Source: Pseudomonas kermanshahensis (GTDB lineage Bacteria; Pseudomonadota; Gammaproteobacteria; Pseudomonadales; Pseudomonadaceae). From it: DNA of 64,000 nucleotides. The notes beneath the pieces are model-generated. The model made no database searches. It was not told the origin of the DNA and saw only the letters and a list, made by a program, of their open reading frames with translations. Numbering within the stretch: the first letter of the stretch is position 1; every line of letters begins with the position of its first letter. Made by a program: the position numbers and the translations under genes. The stretch lies in NCBI RefSeq assembly GCF_014269205.2, contig NZ_JABWRY020000001.1, positions 930,001 to 994,000 on the forward strand, read 5' to 3'. Below, in pieces: positions 35,122-44,108 of the stretch.

Positions 35122-35950
35122 GGTAGCTCCTTTTCAGCAGCCATTGATGGACCACCGTGACCAGCGTCATCAGCCCCACCAGCACCATGGCCAGGGCACT
35201 CGCAAGGTTAGGGTCGAGGCTGATGTCACCGGCCACCAGGCCAGCGATGCGGATCGGCAGCACGTTGAAGTTGCCGGTGGTCAACGCATACACCGTGGCA
35301 TAGGCGCCCAGGGCATTGGCCAAGAGAATGACGAAGGTGCCGAGCAACGCCGGGGTCAGCACCGGCAGGCCGATATGGCGCCAGAACTGCCAGTGGTTGG
35401 CGCCGAGCAGGGCGGCCGACTCACGCCAGTCTTCACGCAAGGCATCGAACGCCGGGTACAGCAACAGCACGCCCAAGGGGATTTGGAAGTAGGTGTACAC
35501 CAGGATCAGCCCGCTTTTGGAGTAGATGCTGAAGTCTTCCAGCAGGCCGATCTGTTTAAGCAGCAGGGTCAGTGCGCCGTTGAAACCCAGCAGGATGATG
35601 AAGGCGAAGGCCAGTGGCACGCCGGCGAAGTTGCTGGTCATGTTGGCGAAGGCACTGACGAAGTCGCGCAGCCGCGAATCCACCTGGCGCAGCGAGTACG
35701 CCCCGAGGGTAGCGATGACGATACCGAACAGGCTCGACCAGAAGCTGATCTCCAGGCTGCGTTGCAAGGCCTGCAGGTAGAACTTCGAGGCGAACACCTT
35801 GCTGAAGTTTTCCAACCCCCAGCCCGCCTCGGACTGCACGCTGTTGATCGCCACCCAGGCCAGCGGGGCGATCTGGAAGATGATGAAGAACACGGCGAAT
35901 GGCAGCAGGCAGAGCAGGGCAAGGTAACGGCCGCGATGGCTGGCATTCAC
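35111..35950 (-). CDS. ABC transporter permease (first)
   Basis: A 279-residue permease with about six helices and the EAA loop AFDALREDWRESAALLGANH. The best start is GTG at 35950, which overlaps the preceding phosphatase stop as GTGA (translational coupling) and gives a normal N-terminal helix (ALLCLLPFAVFFIIFQ). An upstream in-frame ATG would put ~22 non-conserved residues inside the phosphatase gene. Confidence 0.9.
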   Translation of the reverse strand: MNASHRGRYLALLCLLPFAVFFIIFQIAPLAWVAINSVQSEAGWGLENFSKVFASKFYLQALQRSLEISFWSSLFGIVIATLGAYSLRQVDSRLRDFVSAFANMTSNFAGVPLAFAFIILLGFNGALTLLLKQIGLLEDFSIYSKSGLILVYTYFQIPLGVLLLYPAFDALREDWRESAALLGANHWQFWRHIGLPVLTPALLGTFVILLANALGAYATVYALTTGNFNVLPIRIAGLVAGDISLDPNLASALAMVLVGLMTLVTVVHQWLLKRSYHAR

Positions 35951-36753
35951 TTGAGCAGCTCCCGGCACACGGTCTTGTCGTGGGCCACGCCAAGCAGCTC
36001 GCAGATGGTGCCGCACAACTCGGTTTGCAGCGGCTTGGCAGCAGGGTCGAGGCTGAAGCCATCACCAAAGACAAACAGCGGGACCTCGCGTTCCTCGGCC
36101 AGCAGGCCATTGTGCGAGCGGTCGTTGTTCATGCCGTGGTCGGCGGTGACCAGCACCTGATAGCCCTCTTCGAGCCAGCGCGGCAGGTAGTCGGCCAAAA
36201 GGATGTCGGCGCTGCGTGCCGCGTTGCGGTACTGGCTGCTGTCCAGGCCATGGCGGTGGCCGACGTCGTCGATGCTCATCGGGTGCACCAGCAGGAAGTT
36301 CGGCGCATGCCGGCGGCGCAGGTATTCGGCGTCGGCCAGCAGGTGTGAATCGGGGTAGCGGTCGTCCCAGTAGAACAGGCCGTGCTGGATCGGCAGCTTC
36401 GGCGCATGGGTGTGGCGGTCGCGCTGCGCATCGAACGGCGAGCGGTTGTACAGCTCGCTCATCCAGTGATAGGCCGCCGCCGCAGTACCCAGCCCCGCTT
36501 CGCGGGCGTAGTGGAACACGCTGCGCTGGTTGGACAGGCGGTTGACATTGTTGTGCACGATGCCGCTGTCGATCGGCGTGACGCCGGTGAGGATGCATTC
36601 GTACAGCGGGCGTGACAGCGACGGTAGCTCGCATTCCACGCGGTACAGGGCGGCGCGATCGGCCTCGACGTAGGCGTGCAGGTGGCCCATGGCATGGTGG
36701 GCAACCTGGTGGTTGAGGCCGTCGAGCAGGACCAGGATGACGTTGTGTTGCAT
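35947..36753 (-). CDS. Alkaline phosphatase superfamily / nucleotide pyrophosphatase-phosphodiesterase-like enzyme
   Basis: A 268-residue protein of the type I phosphodiesterase/NPP fold. Metal and catalytic segments are LVLLDGLNHQ at the N-terminus, SRPLYECILTGVTP supplying the nucleophile, and HPMSIDDVGHRHG and VTADHGMNND near the C-terminus. No signal peptide is visible, so it probably acts in the cytoplasm on a phosphodiester or phosphonate brought in by the transporter. It is embedded between the binding protein and permease genes, and its stop overlaps the permease start. Confidence 0.85.
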   Translation of the reverse strand: MQHNVILVLLDGLNHQVAHHAMGHLHAYVEADRAALYRVECELPSLSRPLYECILTGVTPIDSGIVHNNVNRLSNQRSVFHYAREAGLGTAAAAYHWMSELYNRSPFDAQRDRHTHAPKLPIQHGLFYWDDRYPDSHLLADAEYLRRRHAPNFLLVHPMSIDDVGHRHGLDSSQYRNAARSADILLADYLPRWLEEGYQVLVTADHGMNNDRSHNGLLAEEREVPLFVFGDGFSLDPAAKPLQTELCGTICELLGVAHDKTVCRELLK

Positions 36754-36789
36754 GGTGGCTCCGCTGGGGTATCAGTCATTACCGCGTCG

Positions 36790-36892
36790 TCCCATTCGCG
36801 GGGCAAGCCCGCTCCCACAGGTACAGCACAGCAACGGCACCTGTGCTGTACCTGTGGGAGCGGGCTTGCCCCGCGAAGAGGCCGGATCAGGC
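36790..36892. repeat. Inverted REP pair (GCGGG type) inside the ABC operon
   Basis: CATTCGCGGGGCAAGCCCGC followed by TCCCACAGGTACAGCACAG, and the inverted copy CTGTGGGAGCGGGCTTGCCC ending CGCGAAGAGGCC. The inner GTACAGCACAG/CTGTGCTGTAC extends the stem. It separates the binding-protein gene from the rest of the operon. Confidence 0.88.
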
Positions 36893-36910
36893 ACTAGAAA
36901 ATCCAGGCCG

Positions 36911-37975
36911 TTATTCCATGTTGATGATCACTTGCTCCTGCCACTTCTGCGGCAGTGCCTTCGAGGTCGCTTCCCAAGCAGCGGCATCCTTGATCGGCTG
37001 GGCAGCACCATATTGCTCATTGGGCAGCAGCTTGGCCTGCACATCGGCCGGCAGCTTCAGGTGCTCGGCGCGGATCGGCCGGGCGTGACCGATGGCAAGG
37101 TTAGTCTGCCCGGCATCGCTGAAGATGTACTCACGCGCCAGCTTGGCTGCGTTCGGGTGCTTGGCGTACTTGTTGATGATGGTGGTATAGCCCGAGATCA
37201 CCGAACCGTCCGAGGGGATCAGCACTTCGAAGCGCTTGGGGTCGATCTGCTCGCGGTAGCTCAGGCCGTTGAAGTCCCACACCACACCCACTTCCACTTC
37301 ACCTTTTTCCAGGGTCTGGATGGTGGGGTTGGCGAGCGACAGGCGCTTCTGCTGGGCCAGCTTGGTGAACAGTTGCAGGCCTGGCTCGATGTTGCTTTCG
37401 CTGCCTTTATAGGCGATGGCTGCGGCCAGTACACCGTTGGCGGCCTGGGCCGCGGTGCCGACATCGCCGATGGCAACCTTGTACTTGCCTTTCTCCAGGT
37501 CATGCCAGGTTTTCGGGCGTTCTTCTTCTTTCACCAGGTCCTTGTTGATGATGAAGGCGATGGTGCCGGTATAGGCCAGCGCCCAGTGCCCGTCCTTGTC
37601 CTTGGCCCATGCGGGTACCTGGTCCCAGGTGCTCGGCTTGTACGGTTGGCTCACGCCCTTGGTCACGGCAATCGGGCCAAAGGCGGCGCCGACGTCGCCG
37701 ATGTCGGCACTGGCGTTGTCTTTCTCGGCCTCGAACTTGGCGATTTCCTGGGCCGAACTCATGTCGGTGTCGCTGTGCTTGAGGCCATATTTATTGGCCA
37801 GGTCCTCCCAGGTGCCTTTCCAGTTGGCCCAGGCATCGGGCATGCCCACGCTGTTGACGGTGCCTTCCTTGCGGGCGGCGTCTTCCAGGGCCTTGAGGTC
37901 GGTGCCGGCGGCCATGGCCGTGGTACACAGGGCGATGGCCGAACCGAGCAGTGACGCCATGAAGAACTTTTTCAT
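36911..37975 (-). CDS. ABC transporter periplasmic substrate-binding protein
   Basis: A 354-residue secreted protein with a signal peptide (MKKFFMASLLGSAIALCTTA, cleaved near MAAGTDL) and the extracellular solute-binding fold of the iron/spermidine/putrescine group. It is the first gene of the operon; the ATG has AAGGAG 7 bases upstream. The REP pair behind it could raise its level relative to the downstream genes, a common need for binding proteins. The ligand is unknown; the two phosphatases in the operon point to an organophosphate or phosphonate. Confidence 0.88.
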   Translation of the reverse strand: MKKFFMASLLGSAIALCTTAMAAGTDLKALEDAARKEGTVNSVGMPDAWANWKGTWEDLANKYGLKHSDTDMSSAQEIAKFEAEKDNASADIGDVGAAFGPIAVTKGVSQPYKPSTWDQVPAWAKDKDGHWALAYTGTIAFIINKDLVKEEERPKTWHDLEKGKYKVAIGDVGTAAQAANGVLAAAIAYKGSESNIEPGLQLFTKLAQQKRLSLANPTIQTLEKGEVEVGVVWDFNGLSYREQIDPKRFEVLIPSDGSVISGYTTIINKYAKHPNAAKLAREYIFSDAGQTNLAIGHARPIRAEHLKLPADVQAKLLPNEQYGAAQPIKDAAAWEATSKALPQKWQEQVIINME

Positions 37976-38303
37976 CCGAAGCTCCTTGGGTGGGTGCCTG
38001 TTGCGATCGTTGTCGTGAATGAGGCAGTTGTCAGCGACCTTTGGTCTAGGTCAGCAAACCTTGAGCCAAGGTAGGCCGCTTGCGTGACAGTTTGATGTAG
38101 GGGGAGGCTTCAACCGGGGGTTCCGGCTGCCTGAAAATACAGCGTAGACCAGATCGCAGGCCCTGATTTAGCGGGCTTGGCCCGAAACTGGCAAAGCCCG
38201 TGTGGTGCCTTTGTCACAGGATGTTCATCAGCCCTGCCTAGGCTTGCACTACTCTCCAATTGCCCCGTCATGGGGCTGGCCTAGTCCAGATAGGTAACCT
38301 TTG
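37976..38303. other. 328-bp divergent promoter region with three copies of a TAGWCCA motif
   Basis: TGGTCTA at 38042-38048 (inverted) faces TAGACCAGAT at 38145-38154. TAGTCCAGAT, 9 of 10 identical, lies at 38282-38291, 12 bases before the GntR start. These are candidate operators for that regulator. A weak Pho-box-like TTGTCAC-N4-TGTTCAT lies at 38211-38228. No gene was seen. Confidence 0.55.
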
Positions 38304-39017
38304 ATGCAACCGATGCCCCCGCGTGCGGTAACAGCCATCTGCCACGCCCTGCAGGAGCAGATCGAACACGGCCTGCTGGCGCCGGGTGGCAAGCTGCCGG
38401 CCGAGCGCAAGCTCAGCGAGGTGTTCGATACCACGCGCATTACCCTGCGCGAGGCCTTGGCACAGCTGGAGGCCCAGGGGCTGATCTACCGGGAAGAGCG
38501 GCGCGGCTGGTTCGTCGCGCCCCAGCGGCTGACCTATGACCTGATCGAGCGTAGTCACTTTCATGCGATGGTGCGTGACCAGGGGCGGGTGCCGAGTACC
38601 GAGCTGTTGTCGGCTCGGCTGCAGCCGGCTTCTGCCGTTGTCTGCGCGCGGCTGCAACTGCCGGCGTTGTCCAGTGTGGTGCGAATCTGCCGGCTGCGGC
38701 GTATCGATGGGCGGGCGGTGCTGTATGCCGAGCACTACCTGAACCCGCGGTATTTCCCGGGCATTCTCGAACAGGATCTGGCGCAGTCGCTGACCGAGAT
38801 TTATGGGCGGGTCTACGGCATCGGCTATGGGCAGGTGTGCTTCGAGATTCTGCCGACGGCGTTGCCGATCGAGGCAGCGGCCGCGTTGAAGGTGTCGGTC
38901 GGCAGCCCGGGGCTACACATCACCCGGGTCAACAGTGACCAGCAGGGGCACCTGATCGACTGTGACCTGGAATATTGGCGGCATGATGCAATCCGCATCC
39001 GCGCCCAGGCGGGGTAA
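38304..39017 (+). CDS. GntR-family regulator, HutC/UTRA subfamily
   Basis: A 237-residue regulator with an N-terminal GntR winged helix (KLPAERKLSEVFDTTRITLR and EALAQLEAQGLIYREERRG) and a C-terminal UTRA ligand domain (GRAVLYAEHYLNPRYFPGIL). The start is ATG 38304; the preceding TTG is not needed. UTRA regulators respond to the small molecule whose uptake or breakdown they control. Being divergent from the ABC-phosphatase operon, it is its likely regulator and probably represses itself through the motif in its own 5' region. Confidence 0.9.
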   Translation: MQPMPPRAVTAICHALQEQIEHGLLAPGGKLPAERKLSEVFDTTRITLREALAQLEAQGLIYREERRGWFVAPQRLTYDLIERSHFHAMVRDQGRVPSTELLSARLQPASAVVCARLQLPALSSVVRICRLRRIDGRAVLYAEHYLNPRYFPGILEQDLAQSLTEIYGRVYGIGYGQVCFEILPTALPIEAAAALKVSVGSPGLHITRVNSDQQGHLIDCDLEYWRHDAIRIRAQAG

Positions 39018-39024
39018 TGGGGTG

Positions 39025-39055
39025 GCTTCTTCGCGGGCAAGCCCGCGAAGAGGCC
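39025..39055. repeat. Single palindromic REP
   Basis: CTTCTTCGCGGGCAAGCCCG followed by CGAAGAGGCCC: a compact REP hairpin between the convergent GntR and MscS genes. Confidence 0.75.
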
Positions 39056-41209
39056 CTAACTGGAGGAACTGGTTTCGCTCATACCGCCCCCGCCCGCCGT
39101 CACCACCTGCACCGACAACCGCGGCGTCGCCAGGTCCAGCCCTGCTTCATCCAGCTGGCGCTTCAACGCCAGGTTGAACGCCCGCGACACTTCCCATTGC
39201 TTGATCGGCGCGGTCTTGAAGCGCGCCCGCAAAATCGCCGAGCCCGACTCGAAGCTCTCTACGCCCTGCAGTTCCAGCGGCGACCAGATATTACGGCGCA
39301 TCAACGGGTCGTTACGCAGTTTCTGCCCCACTTCGCGGATCAGTGTGATGGCCTGGTCGATGTTCATGCTGTGCGGGATCGCCACGCGGAAAATCGCGTA
39401 ACCGAACTCCCGCGAGTAGTTCTTGATGCTCTTGATCTCGCTGAACGGGATGGTGTGCACGATGCCGTCGATGTCGCGCAGGCGCACGGTGCGGATGGTC
39501 AGGCCCTCGACCGTCCCCAGGTGCCCACCGACATCCACGTAGTCGTCGATGGCCAGCGAATCCTCGATGATGATGAACAGCCCGGTGATCAGGTCAGCTA
39601 CCAGGGACTGGGCGCCAAAACCGATGGCCAGGCCGATCACACCGGCACCGGCCAGCAGCGGGGTGACGTTCATGCCCATGTTGGCCAGGGCAACGATCAC
39701 CGCGATGATGAAGATGGCCACGAACATGACGTTGCGGATCAGCGGCATCATGGTTTGCGCGCGGGCGTTGGCCAGCCCGCGGCGCGAGCGCACCAAGGCG
39801 TGGTGCACGGCCGTGTCGGCCAGGATCCACACCAGCCAGGCGGCGATCAGCGTGCCGGCCAGGCCCAGCAGGCGCAGGCTCACCTCGTGGCCGTCGCCTT
39901 CGGCGAAGGTGATCATCGACAAGCCCCACACGCGCAGCCCCAGCTCAATGAACAGCAGCCAGATGAACAGGTGCACCAGGGCATAGGCGAAGTTGCGCAA
40001 GCGCTCGGTGTACACCGCTTGGCGCTTGTTGGCGCGTTTGGGGTTGGCCGCGTGGCGGCGCACCAGGCCGTTGAGCACCATGCACACCACCACCAGCACT
40101 GTGCACATCAACGACTGGCGCAGGGCGGTACTGGTGTCGCCGGCCGAGACGAAGGTCGCGAACAGCGAAATACCCACCAGAATCAACGCGGGCGCGAACC
40201 AGAAGCTGCCGAGGATCTCGATCGTGTCGCTCAGGGTGCGCCGGGTCAGGCGTCGGTCCAAGGGTTGGTTGCGGATCAGGTGGGCGATCGGGCGGCGGAA
40301 CCGCAGGATGAACAGCCCGGTGCAGATCGCCGCGATGACGTTGGCCAAGGTGGCCAGGGCATGGGCCAGGTGGGTGCCGAGGGCGACGGTCAGTCGAGGG
40401 TCGCTCATGGCCTCACCGAAGGCGGCAAAGCTGCCGATCAGCCACAGCGGGCGGAAGGCCTGGTGCCGCAGGATATGCAGGGCGCGGTGGCGGTGTGGGC
40501 CGTCGAGCAGCGAGAAGGCGATCACGCAGATGGCCGAGAAGCAGGTGCCGACCACCAACGCATACGCCAGCACCATGGCCATCGACTTGCCCAGCGACGA
40601 GGGCAGGGCGAAGCTCAGGTACACGGTGAACACCAAGGCCACTAGCCAGGGCCCGAGCTTGCGCAAGGCAAAGCGCACCAGGTCCCAGGTGCGCGGGTGC
40701 TGGGGCAGCTCTTCGGTGAGGCCGAAGCGTAGCCGTACCCGGTGGCCAATCCAGTTGAAGGCGTATGCCAGCAGGCTCCAGACCGCGATGATCGCGGCAA
40801 AGCCGAACAGGATCGCCGGCCATTGGTGCACCGGGACCACCAGTTCGGTCAGTTCTGCCTGGGCTTGCTCGATTTCTGCCGCCCAGCGGTGGAAGGGGCT
40901 GGCATCGCCGCTGAACTGCTGTTCGAAGTCATGCAAAGCACCACCGATCAGGCCTAGCACGCCCTGTTCGACGGTGGGTTGTGATTGCTTGGTGGCGTCG
41001 CGCAGTTTTTTCAGGTCGGCCAGCAACTTGGCGCGTTGCTGGTCGTTTTCGAGGTTCTTGATCACCTCGTCCAGCGACTTGCCCAGTGGCTCGGTGGCCT
41101 CAGGCTGCGCAGGCGCGCTGGAGCCGAGCAGGCTCGGCAGGCCCGCGGCATGAACCGGGGTGATGAACAATAACAGCAGCAGGGACAGGCAACGCAGAAG
41201 GGCAGGCAC
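39056..41209 (-). CDS. Mechanosensitive channel of the MscS family
   Basis: A 717-residue protein with signal sequence (MPALLRCLSLLLLLFITPV), a periplasmic N-terminal domain and about ten membrane helices. The C-terminal MscS core carries the Gly/Ala-rich pore helix LLAGAGVIGLAIGFGAQSLV and the beta-domain start IDDYVDVGGHLGTVEGLTIR. Its size is like the larger YbiO/YjeP-type channels, not MscS (286 aa). It relieves turgor on osmotic downshock. The start is GTG at 41209, with GAGGT about 12 bases upstream, so initiation may be weak. An in-frame Ser-rich tail ends the protein. Confidence 0.9.
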   Translation of the reverse strand: MPALLRCLSLLLLLFITPVHAAGLPSLLGSSAPAQPEATEPLGKSLDEVIKNLENDQQRAKLLADLKKLRDATKQSQPTVEQGVLGLIGGALHDFEQQFSGDASPFHRWAAEIEQAQAELTELVVPVHQWPAILFGFAAIIAVWSLLAYAFNWIGHRVRLRFGLTEELPQHPRTWDLVRFALRKLGPWLVALVFTVYLSFALPSSLGKSMAMVLAYALVVGTCFSAICVIAFSLLDGPHRHRALHILRHQAFRPLWLIGSFAAFGEAMSDPRLTVALGTHLAHALATLANVIAAICTGLFILRFRRPIAHLIRNQPLDRRLTRRTLSDTIEILGSFWFAPALILVGISLFATFVSAGDTSTALRQSLMCTVLVVVCMVLNGLVRRHAANPKRANKRQAVYTERLRNFAYALVHLFIWLLFIELGLRVWGLSMITFAEGDGHEVSLRLLGLAGTLIAAWLVWILADTAVHHALVRSRRGLANARAQTMMPLIRNVMFVAIFIIAVIVALANMGMNVTPLLAGAGVIGLAIGFGAQSLVADLITGLFIIIEDSLAIDDYVDVGGHLGTVEGLTIRTVRLRDIDGIVHTIPFSEIKSIKNYSREFGYAIFRVAIPHSMNIDQAITLIREVGQKLRNDPLMRRNIWSPLELQGVESFESGSAILRARFKTAPIKQWEVSRAFNLALKRQLDEAGLDLATPRLSVQVVTAGGGGMSETSSSS

Positions 41210-41253
41210 CGGGAAATCTACCTCAGGTCAAACGATGGACCGAGTGTAGAGGT

Positions 41254-41421
41254 TTATGTGGGCAGTTTCTCCAGGATCTTCCAGCAAGTAAGGCCGAAGA
41301 TGCCCAGTGTGCCGATCCACATCATCAGCACACCGATGTTGCGCTCGCGCAGGCTGAAGCCGATGGTCAGCAGCAGCAGGAACAGAAACACCGGCACGAA
41401 CAGGGACAGAAAGGGGGACAT
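41254..41421 (-). CDS. Small hydrophobic membrane protein (55 aa)
   Basis: MSPFLSLFVPVFLFLLLLTI opens a 55-residue protein with two hydrophobic helices and a short charged loop (RERN). AAGGA lies 8 bases upstream of the ATG at 41421. It lies 44 bases upstream of the MscS gene on the same strand and may be cotranscribed. Function unknown. Confidence 0.65.
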   Translation of the reverse strand: MSPFLSLFVPVFLFLLLLTIGFSLRERNIGVLMMWIGTLGIFGLTCWKILEKLPT

Positions 41422-41513
41422 GGACAGCAATCCTTTTGCAGTGGGGCCATGTAACAAGCATAGCGGGTAGCAGGCGAAGCGGGTTGATCCGTGGCACTAG
41501 TAGTGCCTGTGCG

Positions 41514-41610
41514 GGCCCATCGCCGGCAAGCCGGCTCCCACAGGTACGCCACAGTTCTTGAGGCTTGTGCTGTTCGTGTGGGAGCCGGCTTGCCGGCGAT
41601 GAGGCCAGTG
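41514..41610. repeat. Inverted REP-like pair (CCGGCAAGCCGG type)
   Basis: CCCATCGCCGGCAAGCCGGC with a TCCCACAGG tail, and the inverted GTGTGGGAGCCGGCTTGCCG ending GCGATGAGGCC. This is a third REP class, also at 43738 and 50918. Confidence 0.82.
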
Positions 41611-41615
41611 CGGAC

Positions 41616-42905
41616 TTACGGCAGGTCGCGGCTGCGGTAGAACGCCGTCAGCACTTTCACCAGGTGCGCCAGGTCATGGCTGCCGCACAACTCGCGGATC
41701 GAGTGCATGGCAAAGGTTGGCAAGCCGATATCGACCGTGCGCACACCCAGGTTGCTGGCGGTGATTGGGCCGATGGTCGAGCCGCAACCCATGTCGCTGC
41801 GCACCACGAAGCTCTGCACCGGTACTTCTTCGGCCATGCACAGGTGGCGGAAGAACCCGGCGGTTTCGCTGTTGGTGGCGTAGCGCTGGTTGTTGTTGAC
41901 CTTGATCACCGGCCCGGCGTTGAGCTTGGGCCCGTGGTTGCCGTCGTGCTTGTCGGCATAGTTGGGGTGCACGCCATGGGCGTTGTCAGCCGACACCATC
42001 AGCGAGCGCTGAATGGTCCGCACATAGCTGTCACCCTCGGGCAGCAGGCGTTGCAAGGTCTGCTCGAGCATGGGGCCGTCGGCGCCACAGGCCGAGCACG
42101 AGCCGACTTCTTCGTGGTCGTTGCACACCAGCACGCAGGTTTCGTCGCTGTCGGCAGCCAGCAGCGCTTGCAGGCCGGCATAGCACGACAGCAGGTTGTC
42201 CAGGCGGGCACCGGCGATGAAGTCGCGGTTGATGCCGATCAGCGCGGCATCCTGGGTGTCGTAGAAGCTCAGCTCGTAGTCCAGCACCACGTCGGCGTTG
42301 AGCTCGTGCTCACGGGCCAGCTGTTCGGTGAGCAGCGCGCGGAAGTCGATGCGCTCGTCGCCGGCGACCTGGGCCAGGATGGGCGGCAGTTCGTTCTGCG
42401 GGTTGATCTGCCAGCCTTCGTTGGCGGTGCGGTTGAGGTGGATCGCCAGGTTGGGGATCACCGCGATGGGCAGCTTGAAGTCGATCAGCTGGCTTTCGAC
42501 CTTGCCGTCACGGCGGAAGGTGACTCGGCCGGCCAGGGACAGGTCGCGGTCGAACCAGGGCGCCAGCAGCGCACCGCCGTAAACCTCGACGCCCAGCTGC
42601 AGGAAGCCTTGGCGCTGCAGTTCGGGTTGCGGCTTGACGCGCAGGCACGGGCTGTCGGTGTGGGCACCGACCATGCGGATACCGCCAAGCAGGGGCGCTT
42701 GCTTGCCCAGTTTGATAGCGATGATCGAGGAGTCGTTGCGGGTGACGTAATACCGACCACCCGGCACCGTTGACCAGCTGTCGCGCTCGTCCAGGCGCTG
42801 GTAGCCGGCGGCCTCGAGGCGCTGGGCCAGGCTGGCGGTGGCATGGAAGGGCGTGGGGGAGGCCTTGAGGAAATCGATCAGGCCAGTGTTCAGTGCTTCG
42901 CGCAT
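41616..42905 (-). CDS. apeB: M18 family aspartyl aminopeptidase
   Basis: A 429-residue metallopeptidase. Zinc-site segments are visible in order: [53 protein letters not shown] and CGSTIGPI. It removes N-terminal acidic residues in the cytoplasm as a dodecamer. The length matches bacterial ApeB. GGAG lies 9 bases upstream of the ATG. It stands alone between two REP pairs. Confidence 0.94.
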   Translation of the reverse strand: MREALNTGLIDFLKASPTPFHATASLAQRLEAAGYQRLDERDSWSTVPGGRYYVTRNDSSIIAIKLGKQAPLLGGIRMVGAHTDSPCLRVKPQPELQRQGFLQLGVEVYGGALLAPWFDRDLSLAGRVTFRRDGKVESQLIDFKLPIAVIPNLAIHLNRTANEGWQINPQNELPPILAQVAGDERIDFRALLTEQLAREHELNADVVLDYELSFYDTQDAALIGINRDFIAGARLDNLLSCYAGLQALLAADSDETCVLVCNDHEEVGSCSACGADGPMLEQTLQRLLPEGDSYVRTIQRSLMVSADNAHGVHPNYADKHDGNHGPKLNAGPVIKVNNNQRYATNSETAGFFRHLCMAEEVPVQSFVVRSDMGCGSTIGPITASNLGVRTVDIGLPTFAMHSIRELCGSHDLAHLVKVLTAFYRSRDLP

Positions 42906-42960
42906 AACTCACTCCAGACAGCAGTGGCGCGAGTTTAACGCAGATAGATCACAAATTGTG

Positions 42961-43043
42961 TCGGCCTCTTCGCGGGGCAAGCCCGCGCCCACAGATACCT
43001 CGCAAACCCTGTGGGAGCGGGCTTGCCCCGCGAAAGGGCCCGC
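42961..43043. repeat. Inverted REP pair (GCGGG type)
   Basis: GGCCTCTTCGCGGGGCAAGC with CCGCGCCCACAG, and the inverted TGTGGGAGCGGGCTTGCCCC ending GCGAAAGGGCC. Confidence 0.86.
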
Positions 43044-43058
43044 TAAGCCCTAGCGTCA

Positions 43059-43694
43059 TCAGAACGGTGCCGGGCACTCGAACTTCAACCGCTCCCCGCT
43101 GACCGGGTGAGTGAAGCTGAGCATTGCCGCATGCAGGCACAGCCGGTCATAGGCCGCCAAGGCTTCAGGGTTGGCATACAAGCGGTCACCCAGCAGCGGG
43201 TGGCCGATTGATAGCATGTGCACGCGCAGCTGGTGCGAGCGCCCGGTAATCGGCGTCAACTCGACCCGGCAGTGGTCGCCGCAACGCTCCAGGACGCGCC
43301 AGAAAGTCAGGGCATGCTTGCCTTGCTCATGGTCCACCACATGCCGTGGCTTGGTCGGCGGGTCGTAGCGCAGGGGCAGGTCGATGCTGCCGCTGTCCAG
43401 CGCCGGCTGGCCCCAGCACAGGGCGGTATAGGCCTTTTCGGTCTCGCGGTCGTGGAACTGGCGCGACAGCTCGCGGTGGCTGTCGGCATCGCGGGCCAGC
43501 AGGATGATGCCGGAGGTTTCCCAGTCCAGACGGTGCACGATCAGCGCATCGGGGTAGCCGTTTTCCTGCAGGCGGGTGATCAAGCAGTCCTTGTTGTCAT
43601 CGGCACGGCCGGGCACTGACAGCAGCAGGGTTGGCTTGTTGACCACCAGGATGGCGGCGTCTTCGTGGAGGATCTGGACGTTTGACAGCGGCAT
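43059..43694 (-). CDS. rluA: RluA-family pseudouridine synthase
   Basis: A 211-residue synthase with the catalytic aspartate in IVHRLDWETSGIILLARD and the family motif ITGRSHQLRVHMLSIGHPLL near the C-terminus. It isomerises specific uridines; in E. coli RluA the targets are 23S rRNA U746 and tRNA U32. The start at 43694 (MPLSNVQILHED) is chosen because further upstream the frame runs into a REP pair. It precedes minE on the same strand but is separated from it by that REP pair. Confidence 0.88.
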   Translation of the reverse strand: MPLSNVQILHEDAAILVVNKPTLLLSVPGRADDNKDCLITRLQENGYPDALIVHRLDWETSGIILLARDADSHRELSRQFHDRETEKAYTALCWGQPALDSGSIDLPLRYDPPTKPRHVVDHEQGKHALTFWRVLERCGDHCRVELTPITGRSHQLRVHMLSIGHPLLGDRLYANPEALAAYDRLCLHAAMLSFTHPVSGERLKFECPAPF

Positions 43695-43737
43695 TGCGTG
43701 GTCTCGGTTAAATCGGGGAAAACCATTGGGGCCGCGT

Positions 43738-43818
43738 TGCGGCCCATCGCCGGCTAGCCAGCTCCTACAGGTACAGCGCGGACCCTGTAGGAGCTGGCTT
43801 GCCGGCGATGGGCTGCAA
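43738..43818. repeat. Inverted REP-like pair (CCGGC type)
   Basis: GCCCATCGCCGGCTAGCCAG with CTCCTACAGG, and the inverted TGTAGGAGCTGGCTTGCCGG ending CGATGGGC. Third REP class. Confidence 0.84.
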
Positions 43819-43850
43819 CGCAGCCCCAATGATCACGCCAGAACGCTGAA

Positions 43851-44105
43851 TCAGCGATCAGGCAAGGTAATGTTCAGCTCCAGAATCGAGCAGCTGCCCT
43901 GGTTTTCCAGCTCGATGTGCACATCATCGTTGCCGATGTTCACATACTTGCGGATCACTTCGAGCAGTTCTTTCTGCAGTGCCGGCAGGTAGTCCGGTTC
44001 GCTGCGCTGGCCGCGCTCATGCGCCACGATGATCTGTAGACGCTCTTTCGCCACCGACGCGCTGGTCTGTTTCTGTCTGCCACGAAAGAAGTCAAAAAGG
44101 TTCAT
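43851..44105 (-). CDS. minE: Cell division topological specificity factor MinE
   Basis: An 84-residue protein, the normal MinE length, beginning [20 protein letters not shown]. It contains the anti-MinCD helix [14 protein letters not shown] and a dimerisation domain. MinE displaces MinD from the membrane and restricts MinC to the poles. It starts 3 bases after the minD stop. Confidence 0.97.
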   Translation of the reverse strand: MNLFDFFRGRQKQTSASVAKERLQIIVAHERGQRSEPDYLPALQKELLEVIRKYVNIGNDDVHIELENQGSCSILELNITLPDR

Positions 44106-44108
44106 GGT

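Noticed and set aside
38211..38228. A Pho box upstream of the GntR gene
   Set aside because: Only one half (TTGTCAC) fits the consensus well; the second half matches 4 of 7 positions, so PhoB control is not claimed.
39017..40645. A 542-codon plus-strand frame opposite the MscS gene
   Set aside because: Gln/His/Asp-rich composition without domains; the opposite strand encodes the conserved channel.
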